A DNA stretch of 64,000 nucleotides, taken from assembly GCA_016840065.1 (NCBI GenBank), contig JAEOTB010000054.1, forward strand, positions 1 through 64,000, given 5' to 3'. The stretch is from Candidatus Hermodarchaeota archaeon (GTDB lineage Archaea; Asgardarchaeota; Hermodarchaeia; Hermodarchaeales; Hermodarchaeaceae). This document shows, piece after piece, positions 1 through 11,600 of the stretch (within the stretch, counting starts at the first letter, position 1; each line of letters opens with the position of its first letter). A program made the position numbers and the translations under genes. The notes under the pieces were generated by a model that ran no database searches, had not been told where the DNA came from, and saw only the letters and a program-made list of their open reading frames with translations.

Positions 1-141
1 ACAGGCGGTGACTCCCTAATCAATATAGTTGCAGGATATGAGGGAATCATCTGCGGCTTCAGTGCCATCTACTTGGCTATGGCTGAGGTCTTGAACGAGA
101 CCTACGGAAAGGACGTCATGCCCATCGGACGCGTCAACTAG
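1..141 (+). CDS. C-terminal fragment of GPR1/FUN34/YaaH-family (acetate uptake) transporter, truncated by window start
   Basis: Frame 1 is open from base 1 to TAG at 139-141: ...[32 protein letters not shown], resembling the C-terminus of the YaaH/SatP family; not in the ORF track because no start is in the window. Confidence 0.7.
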   Translation, partial: TGGDSLINIVAGYEGIICGFSAIYLAMAEVLNETYGKDVMPIGRVN

Positions 142-206
142 GATATAGTTGTGAGAAATGGACTGGGAGTTAATCCGGTCCTCCTCTCTCTTTTTTTGGA
201 ATCCGA

Positions 207-1394
207 TTAGAAGGCTGCTTTGACCTTTTGTCCGAGTTTCTTTCCTAGTTCGAAGCAGCGTTTGAGGTCTTCTTCTGTTGGTCGCCACTTAACATCTAGG
301 GGGTCGAGTACTTCGCCGAATTTCATTGCGGTGAGTTGTTTGGTTATGTCGCTTGTTGCGCCGCCTCCCCAGCCATACGAGCCAAAGGCTACACCAATCT
401 TGTCTGTTGGGCGTAGGTGCTTGATGTATGGCATGAAGGCTTGGGTGGGATAGTATGGATCTACGTTGTAGGTCATTGCCCCTACTGCGATGGCTTTTGC
501 TTCCATCGCTGCGCCTTGTATCCGGCTGTGGGGGTCTCGTTCGAGGTCGAAGATTTCGCAGGGAACGCCTGTGCTGGCTACGCCTTCTCGGATTGCGTGA
601 GCCATCTTTCTTGTGGAACCCCACACAGTTGAGTAAACAACCAAGGCTTGTGGCTTCTCGGGGCTGCTAGACCAGCGTTTGTAGATTTCGACGATTTTCC
701 CGAGGTCCTTGCGCCAGATGAGCCCGTGGGAGGGGGCGATAATCTTGATGGGTACGTCCTTTGTCTTTTCCAGTGCTTTGAGAACTGGGCGGGCGTTCCA
801 GCGTACGATGTAGCTGTAGTAGGAACGGAGCGGCTCATACCATTCCTCAACCTGGTCAGCGAAGCGCTGGGAGGAAGCTATCTGCATCCCAAAGGCGTCA
901 TTACTGAAGAGGAGCTGTTCCTCTACGAGATAGCTTACCATGGTCTCTGGCCAATGAACCATCGGTACTGCTACAAACTGTAGCGTCCGCTTACCAAGGC
1001 TAAGTGTTCCTCCATCCTCTACAATCTTGTAGGGGAAATCTATACCAGGATAGTGAGCGCTGAGATATTCTGCACCCCGTTTAGAGGTTACAATCTTTGC
1101 TTTGGGCGCAACTTCAATCAAACGAGCATAAGAGGCAGAGTGGTCCGGCTCAACATGTTGACAAATAATATAGTCGATTTTTGCCGGATCTATAATGGTT
1201 CGAATTCTGTCCAACAATTCATCAGTGAAGTTTGGTGCTACCGTGTCGATGAGTGTAATCTTCTCGTCAATAATCAAATAAGCATTGTAGGTGCCGCCAC
1301 GAGGTGTCCAGAGTCCGTGGAAGTCTCTGAGCATCCAGTCTATTGCACCAACCCAATATACACCTTTAACAAGTTCAACTTTTTCTGTGGGCAT
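207..1394 (-). CDS. FprA-family A-type flavoprotein (flavodiiron protein)
   Basis: 395 aa; metallo-beta-lactamase diiron motif ICQHVEPDHSAS plus C-terminal flavodoxin domain (ALVVYSTVWGSTRKMAHAI). Confidence 0.93.
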   Translation of the reverse strand: MPTEKVELVKGVYWVGAIDWMLRDFHGLWTPRGGTYNAYLIIDEKITLIDTVAPNFTDELLDRIRTIIDPAKIDYIICQHVEPDHSASYARLIEVAPKAKIVTSKRGAEYLSAHYPGIDFPYKIVEDGGTLSLGKRTLQFVAVPMVHWPETMVSYLVEEQLLFSNDAFGMQIASSQRFADQVEEWYEPLRSYYSYIVRWNARPVLKALEKTKDVPIKIIAPSHGLIWRKDLGKIVEIYKRWSSSPEKPQALVVYSTVWGSTRKMAHAIREGVASTGVPCEIFDLERDPHSRIQGAAMEAKAIAVGAMTYNVDPYYPTQAFMPYIKHLRPTDKIGVAFGSYGWGGGATSDITKQLTAMKFGEVLDPLDVKWRPTEEDLKRCFELGKKLGQKVKAAF

Positions 1395-1495
1395 TCAGTG
1401 AACCCTCCATGAAACTTGGGGATTTACAGCACATAATTGAATGTTCTATATTTATTACTATTCATCTTACATACTGCAAAGATGTTTAGGAGTTT

Positions 1496-2608
1496 TTGTT
1501 TATGTCAAAGCAGCCTCTGATGATGGTGCCAGGCCCGGTGTGCTGTAGTTCGAGTGTGCTTCAGGCACTGGCAAATCAACCCTTGCATCCTATGGACCCA
1601 CAATATGTTGAGGTGTTCCAGCGCGTGTTCAAGGGTATGCGCAAGGTCTTTGGTGCACCCAATGGACAGCCGGTGTTACTCAACGGGGGAGGGTTACTTG
1701 CCCTCGAGTCGGCCTGTGCTAGCCTGCTTGAACCCAATGACGAAGTGTTGGTTGTTGATAACGGGTTTTTCGGCAAGATGTTCACACAAATCATCAAATG
1801 TCATGTAAGACATGTAACAGTCCTTACTGCCCCTCTAGGTGAACGGGTCACAACAGAGAAGGTCGAAGAAAAACTAGGAAAGGGAAGGTTCCGGGTACTC
1901 GCCTTTAGCCACGTCGAAACCAGCAGCAGTGTCAAGGCACAAATCAAAGAGCTGGCAGCAACGGCACAAGCTCACGGAGCTTTAACAATAGTAGACGGCG
2001 TTTCTGCTGTCGGTGGTGAAACCGTAGAACAGGAGGCGTGGGGAGTGGACTTGTACTGTGCTAGCACCCAGAAAGCATTAGCTGCACCCCCAGGGCTTAC
2101 CTTACTCATGTTGGGTCCCCAAGCCCTAGAGGCACTTGAGAACCGGAAAACACCAGTAAATGGCTTCTATCTTGATTTACGAAAATGGGTCGACTCGATG
2201 CGGTCTTATGAGGAAGGTGGTCCTCCAAGGCTGGTGTCCACCCCATCAACGAATCTCGTGATGGCACTGGCTACTGCTCTAAACGATATCACAACAGAAG
2301 GAATATCAAATAGGGTTCAGCGTCACCGGAAAATCGCTGAAGCAATGCGTAGTGGTCTTGTGGCTCACGGTCTTGCTCTTGTGCCAAAGCATTCTAGCTT
2401 CTTCGCAAACACCGTGACTGCGGCATACGCGCCTGAAAGAACGCAAGCTACTCACCTTGTCAAGCAGATAGCTCAGCAGGGTGTGTTGATTGCTCCGGGA
2501 ATCGGGGAATACAGGAATCAACTCGTAAGAATTGGTCACATGGGCGGCGTGACGATGGAGGATGTGAAGACCACCCTCAGCGCAGTTGGTCAAGCCATCA
2601 ATCGCTAG
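1496..2608 (+). CDS. Class V (alanine-glyoxylate/serine-pyruvate type) PLP aminotransferase
   Basis: 370 aa; N-terminal MVPGPVCCSSSVLQAL, VDGVSAVGGE, CASTQKALAAPPGL (PLP lysine region). Confidence 0.9.
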   Translation: MFMSKQPLMMVPGPVCCSSSVLQALANQPLHPMDPQYVEVFQRVFKGMRKVFGAPNGQPVLLNGGGLLALESACASLLEPNDEVLVVDNGFFGKMFTQIIKCHVRHVTVLTAPLGERVTTEKVEEKLGKGRFRVLAFSHVETSSSVKAQIKELAATAQAHGALTIVDGVSAVGGETVEQEAWGVDLYCASTQKALAAPPGLTLLMLGPQALEALENRKTPVNGFYLDLRKWVDSMRSYEEGGPPRLVSTPSTNLVMALATALNDITTEGISNRVQRHRKIAEAMRSGLVAHGLALVPKHSSFFANTVTAAYAPERTQATHLVKQIAQQGVLIAPGIGEYRNQLVRIGHMGGVTMEDVKTTLSAVGQAINR

Positions 2609-2613
2609 TCATT

Positions 2614-5600
2614 CTATCCTCCGAATGCTGCTCGGAGCGATTGGTAGACTGCATCTCTTTCTTCCTTTGACATGGCCTTGAGCCGTTCAATGAGATCCGC
2701 TTTCTCTTCTTCTTGGAGTCCGGGGATTTTGTCAAGTTCCTGACGAATTGCCACTTCCAGGCTTGGCACCTCAGGCTCAGGGGGCTCTATCGGTGGTTCT
2801 AGGGGTTCCACTTCTTCGATATCTATTGGCTCGGGGGGTTCTAAGGGCACATCGGTGTCTGGTTCTGTAGTGGGTGTTGGTTCAGTAGGTACTGGTTCTG
2901 CTGGCTCTAGTGGTGTAACAGGTTCTGCGGGTTCTATTGGTGTTTCGACTTCAGGTTCTAGTGGTGTGATCGGCTCAGAGGGCTCAACCGGCACGGATGG
3001 TTCAACAGGCTCTGGTATAGGCTCTGGCTCATCAGGTTCAACGAATTCTGTAGATTCAGTTACTTCCGGCTCTGTTTCAGGTTCATCCTCAGGCTCAGGT
3101 TGCTCCTCCACAACTTCAGGCTCAGGTTCAGGCTCTTCATCCTCAATTGGTGGAGGTGGCTCGTCTGGTATCGACGGTTCCTCGATTGGCTCAGTTGGTT
3201 CAACTGGCTCAGGTTGCTGTTCAGGTTCTGATGGAGTATCTGTGCGGCGTGTGAGGGGATCCATCCTACGCTCGCTCATCTGGCGGCGCAAATCGTCGAG
3301 GAACCATACCCTGTCTGTCCGGGGTATCTTCATCATTTGTCTTGCCAGTTCAGATCTTTCAGCTGGGCTAAGACCAGAAATCGCTTCAAGTTGGACCAGG
3401 ATGTCTTCTTCAGAGTCACTTACTTCCTCGATGGTTGTTGTGACTGGAACAATGGCGGGTTGTACGGGGATGTCTATCTGGTCGAAGGCTTGGCGAACGC
3501 TCTTGCTCATGATTGCGTCGCGTGTACGGATTCTGTCACGGTCCTTACTGCTAAGCTCAAAGGAGCCTTCTCGGCCAACCTTCCGGGCAAGCCTTCGTAG
3601 GCGGCGAACTTCAGGTGGAACTGAGAGCATCCTCGTCCAGAGTAGCCAGAATAGGACGATGATTATGAGGATGACAGCGAGAGCGATTCCGCCGTTTATC
3701 ATCATGTTCATTAGTGGATTGTGTTCGAAGAAGAAGCCCACTTGGAGTTCAGAAGAGCTATAATCTTGCTTCACTGCTGTGAATGTCACCATACCCTGAC
3801 TTGGTGCAGGTCCAAAGACGGATACGATATAGTAGCCTGGACGTCCCGTGTCTTCTACAACTGAAACAGATGTGGAAGACAGACTACCAGAGAAGCTTAT
3901 TTCTATGGTTGCGTTTGTGACGCCGCAGATGTGGTAAGTATCGTTTAGGTAAAATTCGAAACTATAACTCTGACCGACGTAGAACATGTTGTCCGCTGGA
4001 AACAGTCCTAACGACTCGGCTGTCCAGTCTAGTAACACTGGAATGGGTGTAACTGAGAGGCTGCGTGAAAACTCTGCCTGCTGATGGTAGTCAAGGTCGA
4101 AGGTGAATTGGATTTCTGCGTCTTCATAGAAAGTCAATGGGAATTCAACGCGCCAGTATCCTGTCAAGCTGTCGAAGGAGAAGTCTTCATGAGCGGTGGA
4201 ATACTGTGAGGCTCCAAGAGCACCCATAACATCGGTGAGTGTAACATTCGAGTAATCGGCGAACCAGACCACGACGACAAGAGTGTCATGGATTGGAGCG
4301 TCCCAGCTGCTAAGAGTATAATCGATACTCACATTGTATAGGACTCCATCAATCTCTCGAAGTGTGTAGGCACCGATTATTTCATACTGGGTTTCACGAG
4401 GAGTAACAGTCAAGGATATGATTTCCTCATCATAGGCGTACCTTTGTTGGGTTTCATGAGTGATTACGAGCTGGTAGGTCTTGGGGATGTCGGAGGTCAC
4501 AAGCACTGTCGTGTAGTACCCAAGTGTTCCATTGGAGGTGAGGGAGCCTGAATGGGTTCCCCAAGTAAAGGCTAGCGTGCTACCGTCAATGCCTAGAGAT
4601 GTTTGAGAGTCTCCCAGGAATACGGTTAACTCGACTGAATCACCATACTGGCTGGTAATGGTCGATGATTCTACGGTAATTTCACAAGGTTTGTAATCAA
4701 GGGTAATTACAAAGAGGGTTGTCTGAAGCTCATAGTTGGTCGCATAGGCATAGATTAGAATCTGGTAGGGTCGGGCAGCCCACTCGGATTCAGAGGTGTT
4801 TAACCAGCACTCATAGTAGCCACTAGTAGCGTTTAGTAACAGAGTTTCTATTGGAAGTGATCCGTTGTATGCAGTTAGGGTAGCACCAGTAATTGTGCTT
4901 CCTCCTGAAACATTGTAGATCACCCGTAGCTGAATCATGGTGTCAAGGTAGGTGGTTATTGTTGATGTATCACCAGCTGGTATGTCGATTACTGTGCTAA
5001 CAGGATGAATTGTGAGGGTGTAGGTGAGAAGTGGTGTGGTGTAGTTGCTACCCATCGTCACCTGGACCGCGATTACGTAGGTCTGTGCATTCACATCGCT
5101 TGTGTTCAGTAAGACATAGTAGAAGCCGCCACTCAGCTCAACAAGCCAATCTGATGGTAGGCTCGCCCAGGTGAAGTTCACCTGCCCACTAGTTATCGGG
5201 AGACCTGTGTGATTACTTGAAAGGTAGACTGTGATATTGAATTGGTCAAGGTAGTAGCATTCTGAGGTAAGACCTGATGGATCGACACGGTCAATTTGGA
5301 GTATGTGGGGCCTTATCTGTAGGTCGATTCGGCGCTCTTGGCTAAGATAGTTAGACTTGTTAGCCATCAATGTGATGCTCCATTCCATCGCGGAGAGAAG
5401 AGAGGTGTCAATGGTGATGTTCCAGCTACCGTCGAGGTTCAGAGTTGCAGTGAAGGAGAGGGCTGGATCCAAGGACCAGAGACCTGAATCAGTCTGGTTG
5501 ACCCCAGTATAGAGGTCATAGTACCAGGCAGTGATGTTCAGCTTCATGCCATAGTAGACGATTTCATGTTGTACCCAGTCGAGTAAGGTAGTAACTTCTG

Positions 5601-8600
5601 TGATGCGAGCTGAAACCTGGTGAGTGGCTGAAGAGTAGTAAGGTGGTACTGGCGGCGAGGAAGGCCAGGTCATATTGATTTGGAATACATAGGTGCCTAC
5701 ATCCAGATCCATGTAGCCGTGAATGGTGACCACATAGACTCCGCTCAGGTGAGAGGAGTTGTCCAGTGACCAGAAGGTGGAATTGAACCCCGGTATATCA
5801 GCACAGCCTATCTCGAAACCGACCAAGAGGGAGGAGTTGTCAATGGGGTTGCCCCCGTCAGTCTCAAAGTGAAGTGTGATATTGATGTCAGACTGGTAAG
5901 AAACCGCACTTGGTGCATCAGAATAGAGAACCGTCGCTGTCCCTGTGACGCGGCAGGAGAAGACACTGGTTGCGTTTGCATAGAATGGAGCGTTTCCACC
6001 GACCCACGATACGTTGACCTGGAAGTCGAGGAATTCATAGATAGCTCCAAGCTGACTTGCATTAATGCGAATCTGGAACTCGTAAGTAGGATTAGTGGTT
6101 GCGTTCTCCACTACATATTCGGTCAGTAGTTCTGCACCAGTTGTGGCATTGCATACAATTATGCTGACATAGCCGCCCCTGGTGATGTTATCGTTGTTCC
6201 AACCACTAATCGAATCCCTGTAGTTAAGGTACACCACGATGTCATCGGCATATCCTGTATCAGTTGGGTAGGTTTGGACAACCGTGGTGGGGCGCTCCTC
6301 TGAAATCAAGTAGGCTTCAACCCACTGCTCCTCGTAATTGGGAGTAGCGGCATCCCACTCAGCGGAGATGTTGACCCACCACCTACCAGGGTAGGGTGTG
6401 AGGCTAGAGTTGAGAGTGATTTCATAGACGCCGTTGCCCAGATGGTTCACCGAGTAGTTACTGGGTGTCAGCGTCCAGCCAAGGCTGCCGTTCGTTGTGA
6501 CATATATGTGGTCCACGTTTGGAATACCATCCAGGTTCTGGGTGCTATCATCATCAAGAACCTTGTATATGACCTGGAAGACAAAGTTCTCCTCAAAGGC
6601 CACTTCATCAACTGGGGGACGCTCTAGCTCTGTGTAGACTGTTCGTACATGGAAAGTAATCTCAGAAATTGAGGCATTATCGTACTGGCTGCTGGGAGCG
6701 ATGGCATCAACCTGAATCTTGTAGCTGCCGATGTCCAGAGATGCATTGATAGTTATGAGATAGTAGGTGCCATAATCCGCCACTGTATAGTTGACATCGA
6801 GGACAAGGACAAGACCATCGAGTCCAGTTACATTCAAGGTGGCACTAGGAATGAAGTCTCCGTTGAACTGGCTTTCACCATCCAACACAAGGTAGTAGAG
6901 AGTGATATTCACATCGTCACCATAAGGCGTGCTGGAAACCTGGTTGTAAATCATGGTGGTAATCAGCGGACGAACCGTCATCACCAGACCCACAATCTGG
7001 CCATCCTCATAGTAGGCATGGGGGCTTGCCATGCTAATGGTGAAGGAGTGTTCGCCAACACTGCTCAACATCGTGGTAGTGAAGGTGATGGTATAGTTAC
7101 CGTCACCGTGATCGGTAACGAAGAAATCGGTTCCTAAGCTCCAGCCAGAAATCGATATTACTCCATTAGCGATGACTTGAGTGTCATTCGCGCTCACCGA
7201 ATCATCAACTTGGTACTGCACCACCAAGGTACCGTTCTCACCCCAAGGCACCGAGGAGGGTGGCGTGTAGAGGAAGGATATCGCGAGGGTGCGTATTGTA
7301 ACCTTGGTATTCACAACTCCGTCATTATACTCCAGGGTCGTTTCGATTGTAATCTGTACTGAGTGCTGTCCAAGGGACCAGGAGGAAGACTGGAGATAAA
7401 CCAGGTACTCGCCCTCAGATACATTGTACACGTAGGTGCCCCAGTGAGTCGTGTTATAGATTACACTGCTATAGCCTGAGCAGCTGATGGTAAGCTGGAC
7501 GACAGAACCGTTAAGGGCTTCACCCGTATCACTGTCGTTCACCCGGAGTGTAAACCAGGTATTGTTCTGATACGGAATGGAAGAAATCGGGTCAATGATA
7601 CCAACAATACTATGCTTACGGATGGTGACCGTAACCAAGCCCCAGCCAATATCAAAGAGGGTTAGATCATTGGGGAAGACAGTAACATTCAAGGTATGCA
7701 CAGTTAGCGTCCAGCCCTCCGCAGAGAGAAGGAAGGAAACCGAATAGTTAATCGCTGGCAGATTGGGATAGGAGGCTTCACTACCCGTAGTGTTGATGTA
7801 GTTAAGGTAGAGCGAAGCATTGATGACACCACCAACATCAGCGTCCTCCCACGAAACAGTAATGTTCACAGTCCCATCAGCTGGAACTGGGCTAGGAGGC
7901 GTGACTACCACGTTCACACGGTGCCCACGGATGACAACCGTCACACTACCACTAGCATCGCTGTAGTTGCGCGGGCCAGTGGTCGCATAAACACTAATGC
8001 TAAGGCTGTAGCCAGCATTCACCGACCAACCATCAGTATCCAAAGAGAAGGAGAAGACCCCAGTAAAGACCTGATCGCCGCCAACTGGACACCCAGAGAC
8101 AGTCACGTTAACCAAGTTGCTCGCGTCTAGGATACTGCCAGTGTCAAGGTCCAGCCACAAAAGCACTATTGACGTATTCTGACCCCACGGAGTAGGTTCA
8201 GGAGTCTGAATAGAAACCGACGTATAATGCAGACGAATCACAACAGTAACCGTCGAGCTGCTATTCTGATAGAAACCCAAGCTAGCATTCGCAACCACCA
8301 TGATGGTCAAGCTGTAGGAGCCCACCGACCACGAATCAGTGTCAAGCGTGAAACTCAGACTAGCAAAGGACTGATCACCGCCCACTGGACAGTTCGAGAC
8401 AATCACCAAGGAAAGGTTGCCACTCGGCACATCTGAGCTACCCAAGTCCAGGTCCAACCAGTCAACGGACATGCTGGTATTGAAGTCAAAGGGAGTCTGC
8501 TCGGGCGGCGAAGCGACGGTTTGAGTCTGGTGAGCCCGGATGGTCACAGTCACCGAGCCCGTTCCCGTATCATAGGAGGAGTTCCCATAGACCGTTACTG

Positions 8601-11600
8601 TCAAATCAAACGAGCCGACACTCCAATTAGCGGTCTCCAAGGAGAAGCTCAAGCTACCCGTGAACACTTGGTTCCCCCCTGTCGGACAGTCAGAGATAGT
8701 AATGTTAACCAAAGCCGAGACTGGGATGGCTTCACCAGTGTCGATGTCAATCCAGTACACCACTAAGCTGGTATTTACACCCCAAGCAGTCTGGGATGGA
8801 GGATCAAGAGTGACACTGACATAGTGTACCCGGATAGTGATGGTAACTGTATAGCTGTCGATGTCATAGAGTTGTGGTGACATGTCTGGGAAGACCGTGA
8901 CAACAACCTGGTACGCCCCAACGCTCCAAGCCTCAGTATCCAGGGTGAAGCTGAGGACGCCAGCAAAGGTCTGATTACCCCCAACAGGACAGTTCGAGAC
9001 GGTCACGTTATCAACATTGAGGGCAGCGATAGTAGTGCCTGTATCAAGGTCGTTCCAGGTAACTGTTATCGATGTGTTCTGACCTCGACCTGTCGCTGGA
9101 GGAGTGGCTGCTACTACCTCAACGCGGTGGACGCGAATCACCACAGTGACACTACCGCTGGCATCGGTGTAGTTCCGAGGGCCAGTCAGAGCATACACAT
9201 CCACGGTCAGAGTGTAGCCAGCACTAATGGACCAAGAATCAGTATCAAGAACTGGAGACAAGGTGCCAGAGAATGACTGATCGCCCCCAACAGGACAACC
9301 AGAGATCGTCACATTGTCAAGGCTAGAGGTACCAAGAATCGCACCAGTATCCAAGTCCATCCAGGTAATTACTAGTGTAGTGTTAAAGCCCCACGGAGTC
9401 GAATCAGGGGTCTGAACAACAATCGCAGTGTAATGTACCCGAATCACAACAGTGACTGTAGAGCTGCTGTTCTGGTAAAAGCCCAAGGTACCGTTGGCAT
9501 AGATGGTCACTGTTAGCAGGTATGTTCCCACGGTCCAATTATCCGTGATTAAAGTGAAGCTTAGACTGTTGAAGGACTGGTCGCCACCAGTTGGGCAACT
9601 CGACACTACGACCAAGGATAGGTTACCGCTGGGCACATCACTGCTACCCGAATCCAGATCCGTCCACTGAATAGAAAGGCTGGTATTAAAGTCGAAGGGA
9701 GTCTGCTCAGGTGGCGAGGTAATGGTTTGGGTCTGGTGGGCCCGGATAGTCACTGTGACAGAACCCGAACCAGTGTCATAGGAGGAGTTCCCGTAGACAG
9801 TAACTGTAAGGCCAAAGGAGCCCACACTCCAGTTCTGTGTAAAGAGTGCAAAGCTCAAGCTACCAGTAAAGGTCTGGTTACCGCCCGTTGGGCAACCAGA
9901 GATAGTAATATTATCAAGGGCCGAGACAGGGATAGCCTCACCAGTGTCCACATCAACCCAGTAAACAACGAGACTCGTGTTTGAGCCCCATGGTGTCTGG
10001 GCTGGAGGATCAAGGGTGACGCTCGTATAATGAACTCGTATTGTGACTGTTACTGTGTAGCTGTCAATGTCATAAAGCTGGGGTGACATGTCAGGGAAGA
10101 CTGTCACAACGACTTGGTAGTCTCCCACACTCCATGCTTCGGTATCCAGGGTGAAGCTAAGGACACCAGCGAAAGTCTGATTACCCCCGACCGGGCAATT
10201 CGAAACCGTCGCATTATCCACATTAACACTTGCGATAGTGGTGCCTGTGTCTAAGTCATTCCAGGTCACAGTGATGGAGGTGTTTTGGCCCCGACCTGTA
10301 GGTGAGGGTGTAGCAACGATTACCTCAGTCCGGTGGATTCGTATTACCACAGTAAGACTACCGCTTGAATCATCATAGTATCGAGGACCAGTAGTGGCAT
10401 AGGCCGTCACGGTTAAGCTGTAGCCTACGCTGATAGACCAGGAGTCAGTATCTAAGGTCGGTGTGAAGGACCCGGTGAAGGTCTGATCGCCGCCTACAGG
10501 GCAACCTGAAACAGTGATGTTCTGAAGATTACTGGTGTCCAAGATGGTGCTGGTGTCGAGGTCAATCCACTGAATGCTAAGCGATGTATTGAAGCCCCAT
10601 GGAGTCGGGTTAGGTGTCTGAACGACAACCGCAGTAAAGTGAATCCTGATAATCACAGTGACTGTACTGCTACTATTCAGGTAGAATCCAAGACTGGCAC
10701 TGGCATTAACCGAAACCGTCAGAACATATGTACCAGTTACCCAGCTATCCGTGTCCAAATCGAAGCTGAGACTGGAGAATGATTGATCACCACCAACAGG
10801 ACAACCTGAGACAACAACAGAGCTCAGGTTCCCACCAGGAACATCAGAGCTACCCAGGTCCAAATCCAACCAGTCAACCGACATGCTAGTATTGAAGTCA
10901 AAGGGAGTCTGCTGCGGCGGTGAAACAACTGTCTGGGTTTGGTGGGCACGGATAGTCACTGTGACGGTGCCGCTGTCGTCACTGTATGAGGTGTTGCCAT
11001 AGACCCAGACTGTGAGGGAGTATCCGCCGACACCCCAATCCTCCGTGTCAAGCTCGAAGCTCAGACTACTAGTAAATACCTGGTCGCCGCCCACTGGGCA
11101 TCCGGTGACGGTGATGTTGTCCAGGGCGTCAACCGGGATAGAGGTGCTTGTGTCGGTGTCTACCCAATTGACCTCCAAGCTAGTATTGGTGCCCCACGGG
11201 CTCTGGTCTGGAGGATTAACTGTTGCGCTCACGTAATGATTACGGATAGTGATTGTAACCTGATAGGAGTCAACCTCGTACAACTGAGGTGACATGACAG
11301 GATAGATAGTCACCGTGACGAGATGGCTACCCACACCCCAATCATCAGTGACCAGGATGAAGGAGAGGCTACCAGTGAAGGACTGATTACCACCCACTGG
11401 GCAATCCGACACGGTAACATTGTCCAAGTTGACGACATTGATTGTGGTGCCCGTGTCAAGATCATTCCAGGTCAACGTGACAGAGGTATTTAGACCCCAA
11501 CCAGTCGGAGCAGGAGTAGAAACGATGACCTCAACCCGGTGAATCTCGATGACAACAGTCACGCTACCCGAAGCATCACTGTAATTTCTAGGACCAGTCG

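Noticed and set aside
16-1412. Small overlapping ORFs on both strands around the flavodiiron gene (16..288, 289..624, 578..850, 648..983, 1053..1412)
   Set aside because: Out-of-frame or antisense shadows of the well-supported 207..1394 CDS; no recognisable protein features.
2855-3763. 302-aa plus-strand ORF rich in Ser/Gly (SGSVVGVGSVGTGSAGSSG...)
   Set aside because: Exact antisense of the Pro/Glu-rich tail of the giant minus-strand gene; a composition artefact.
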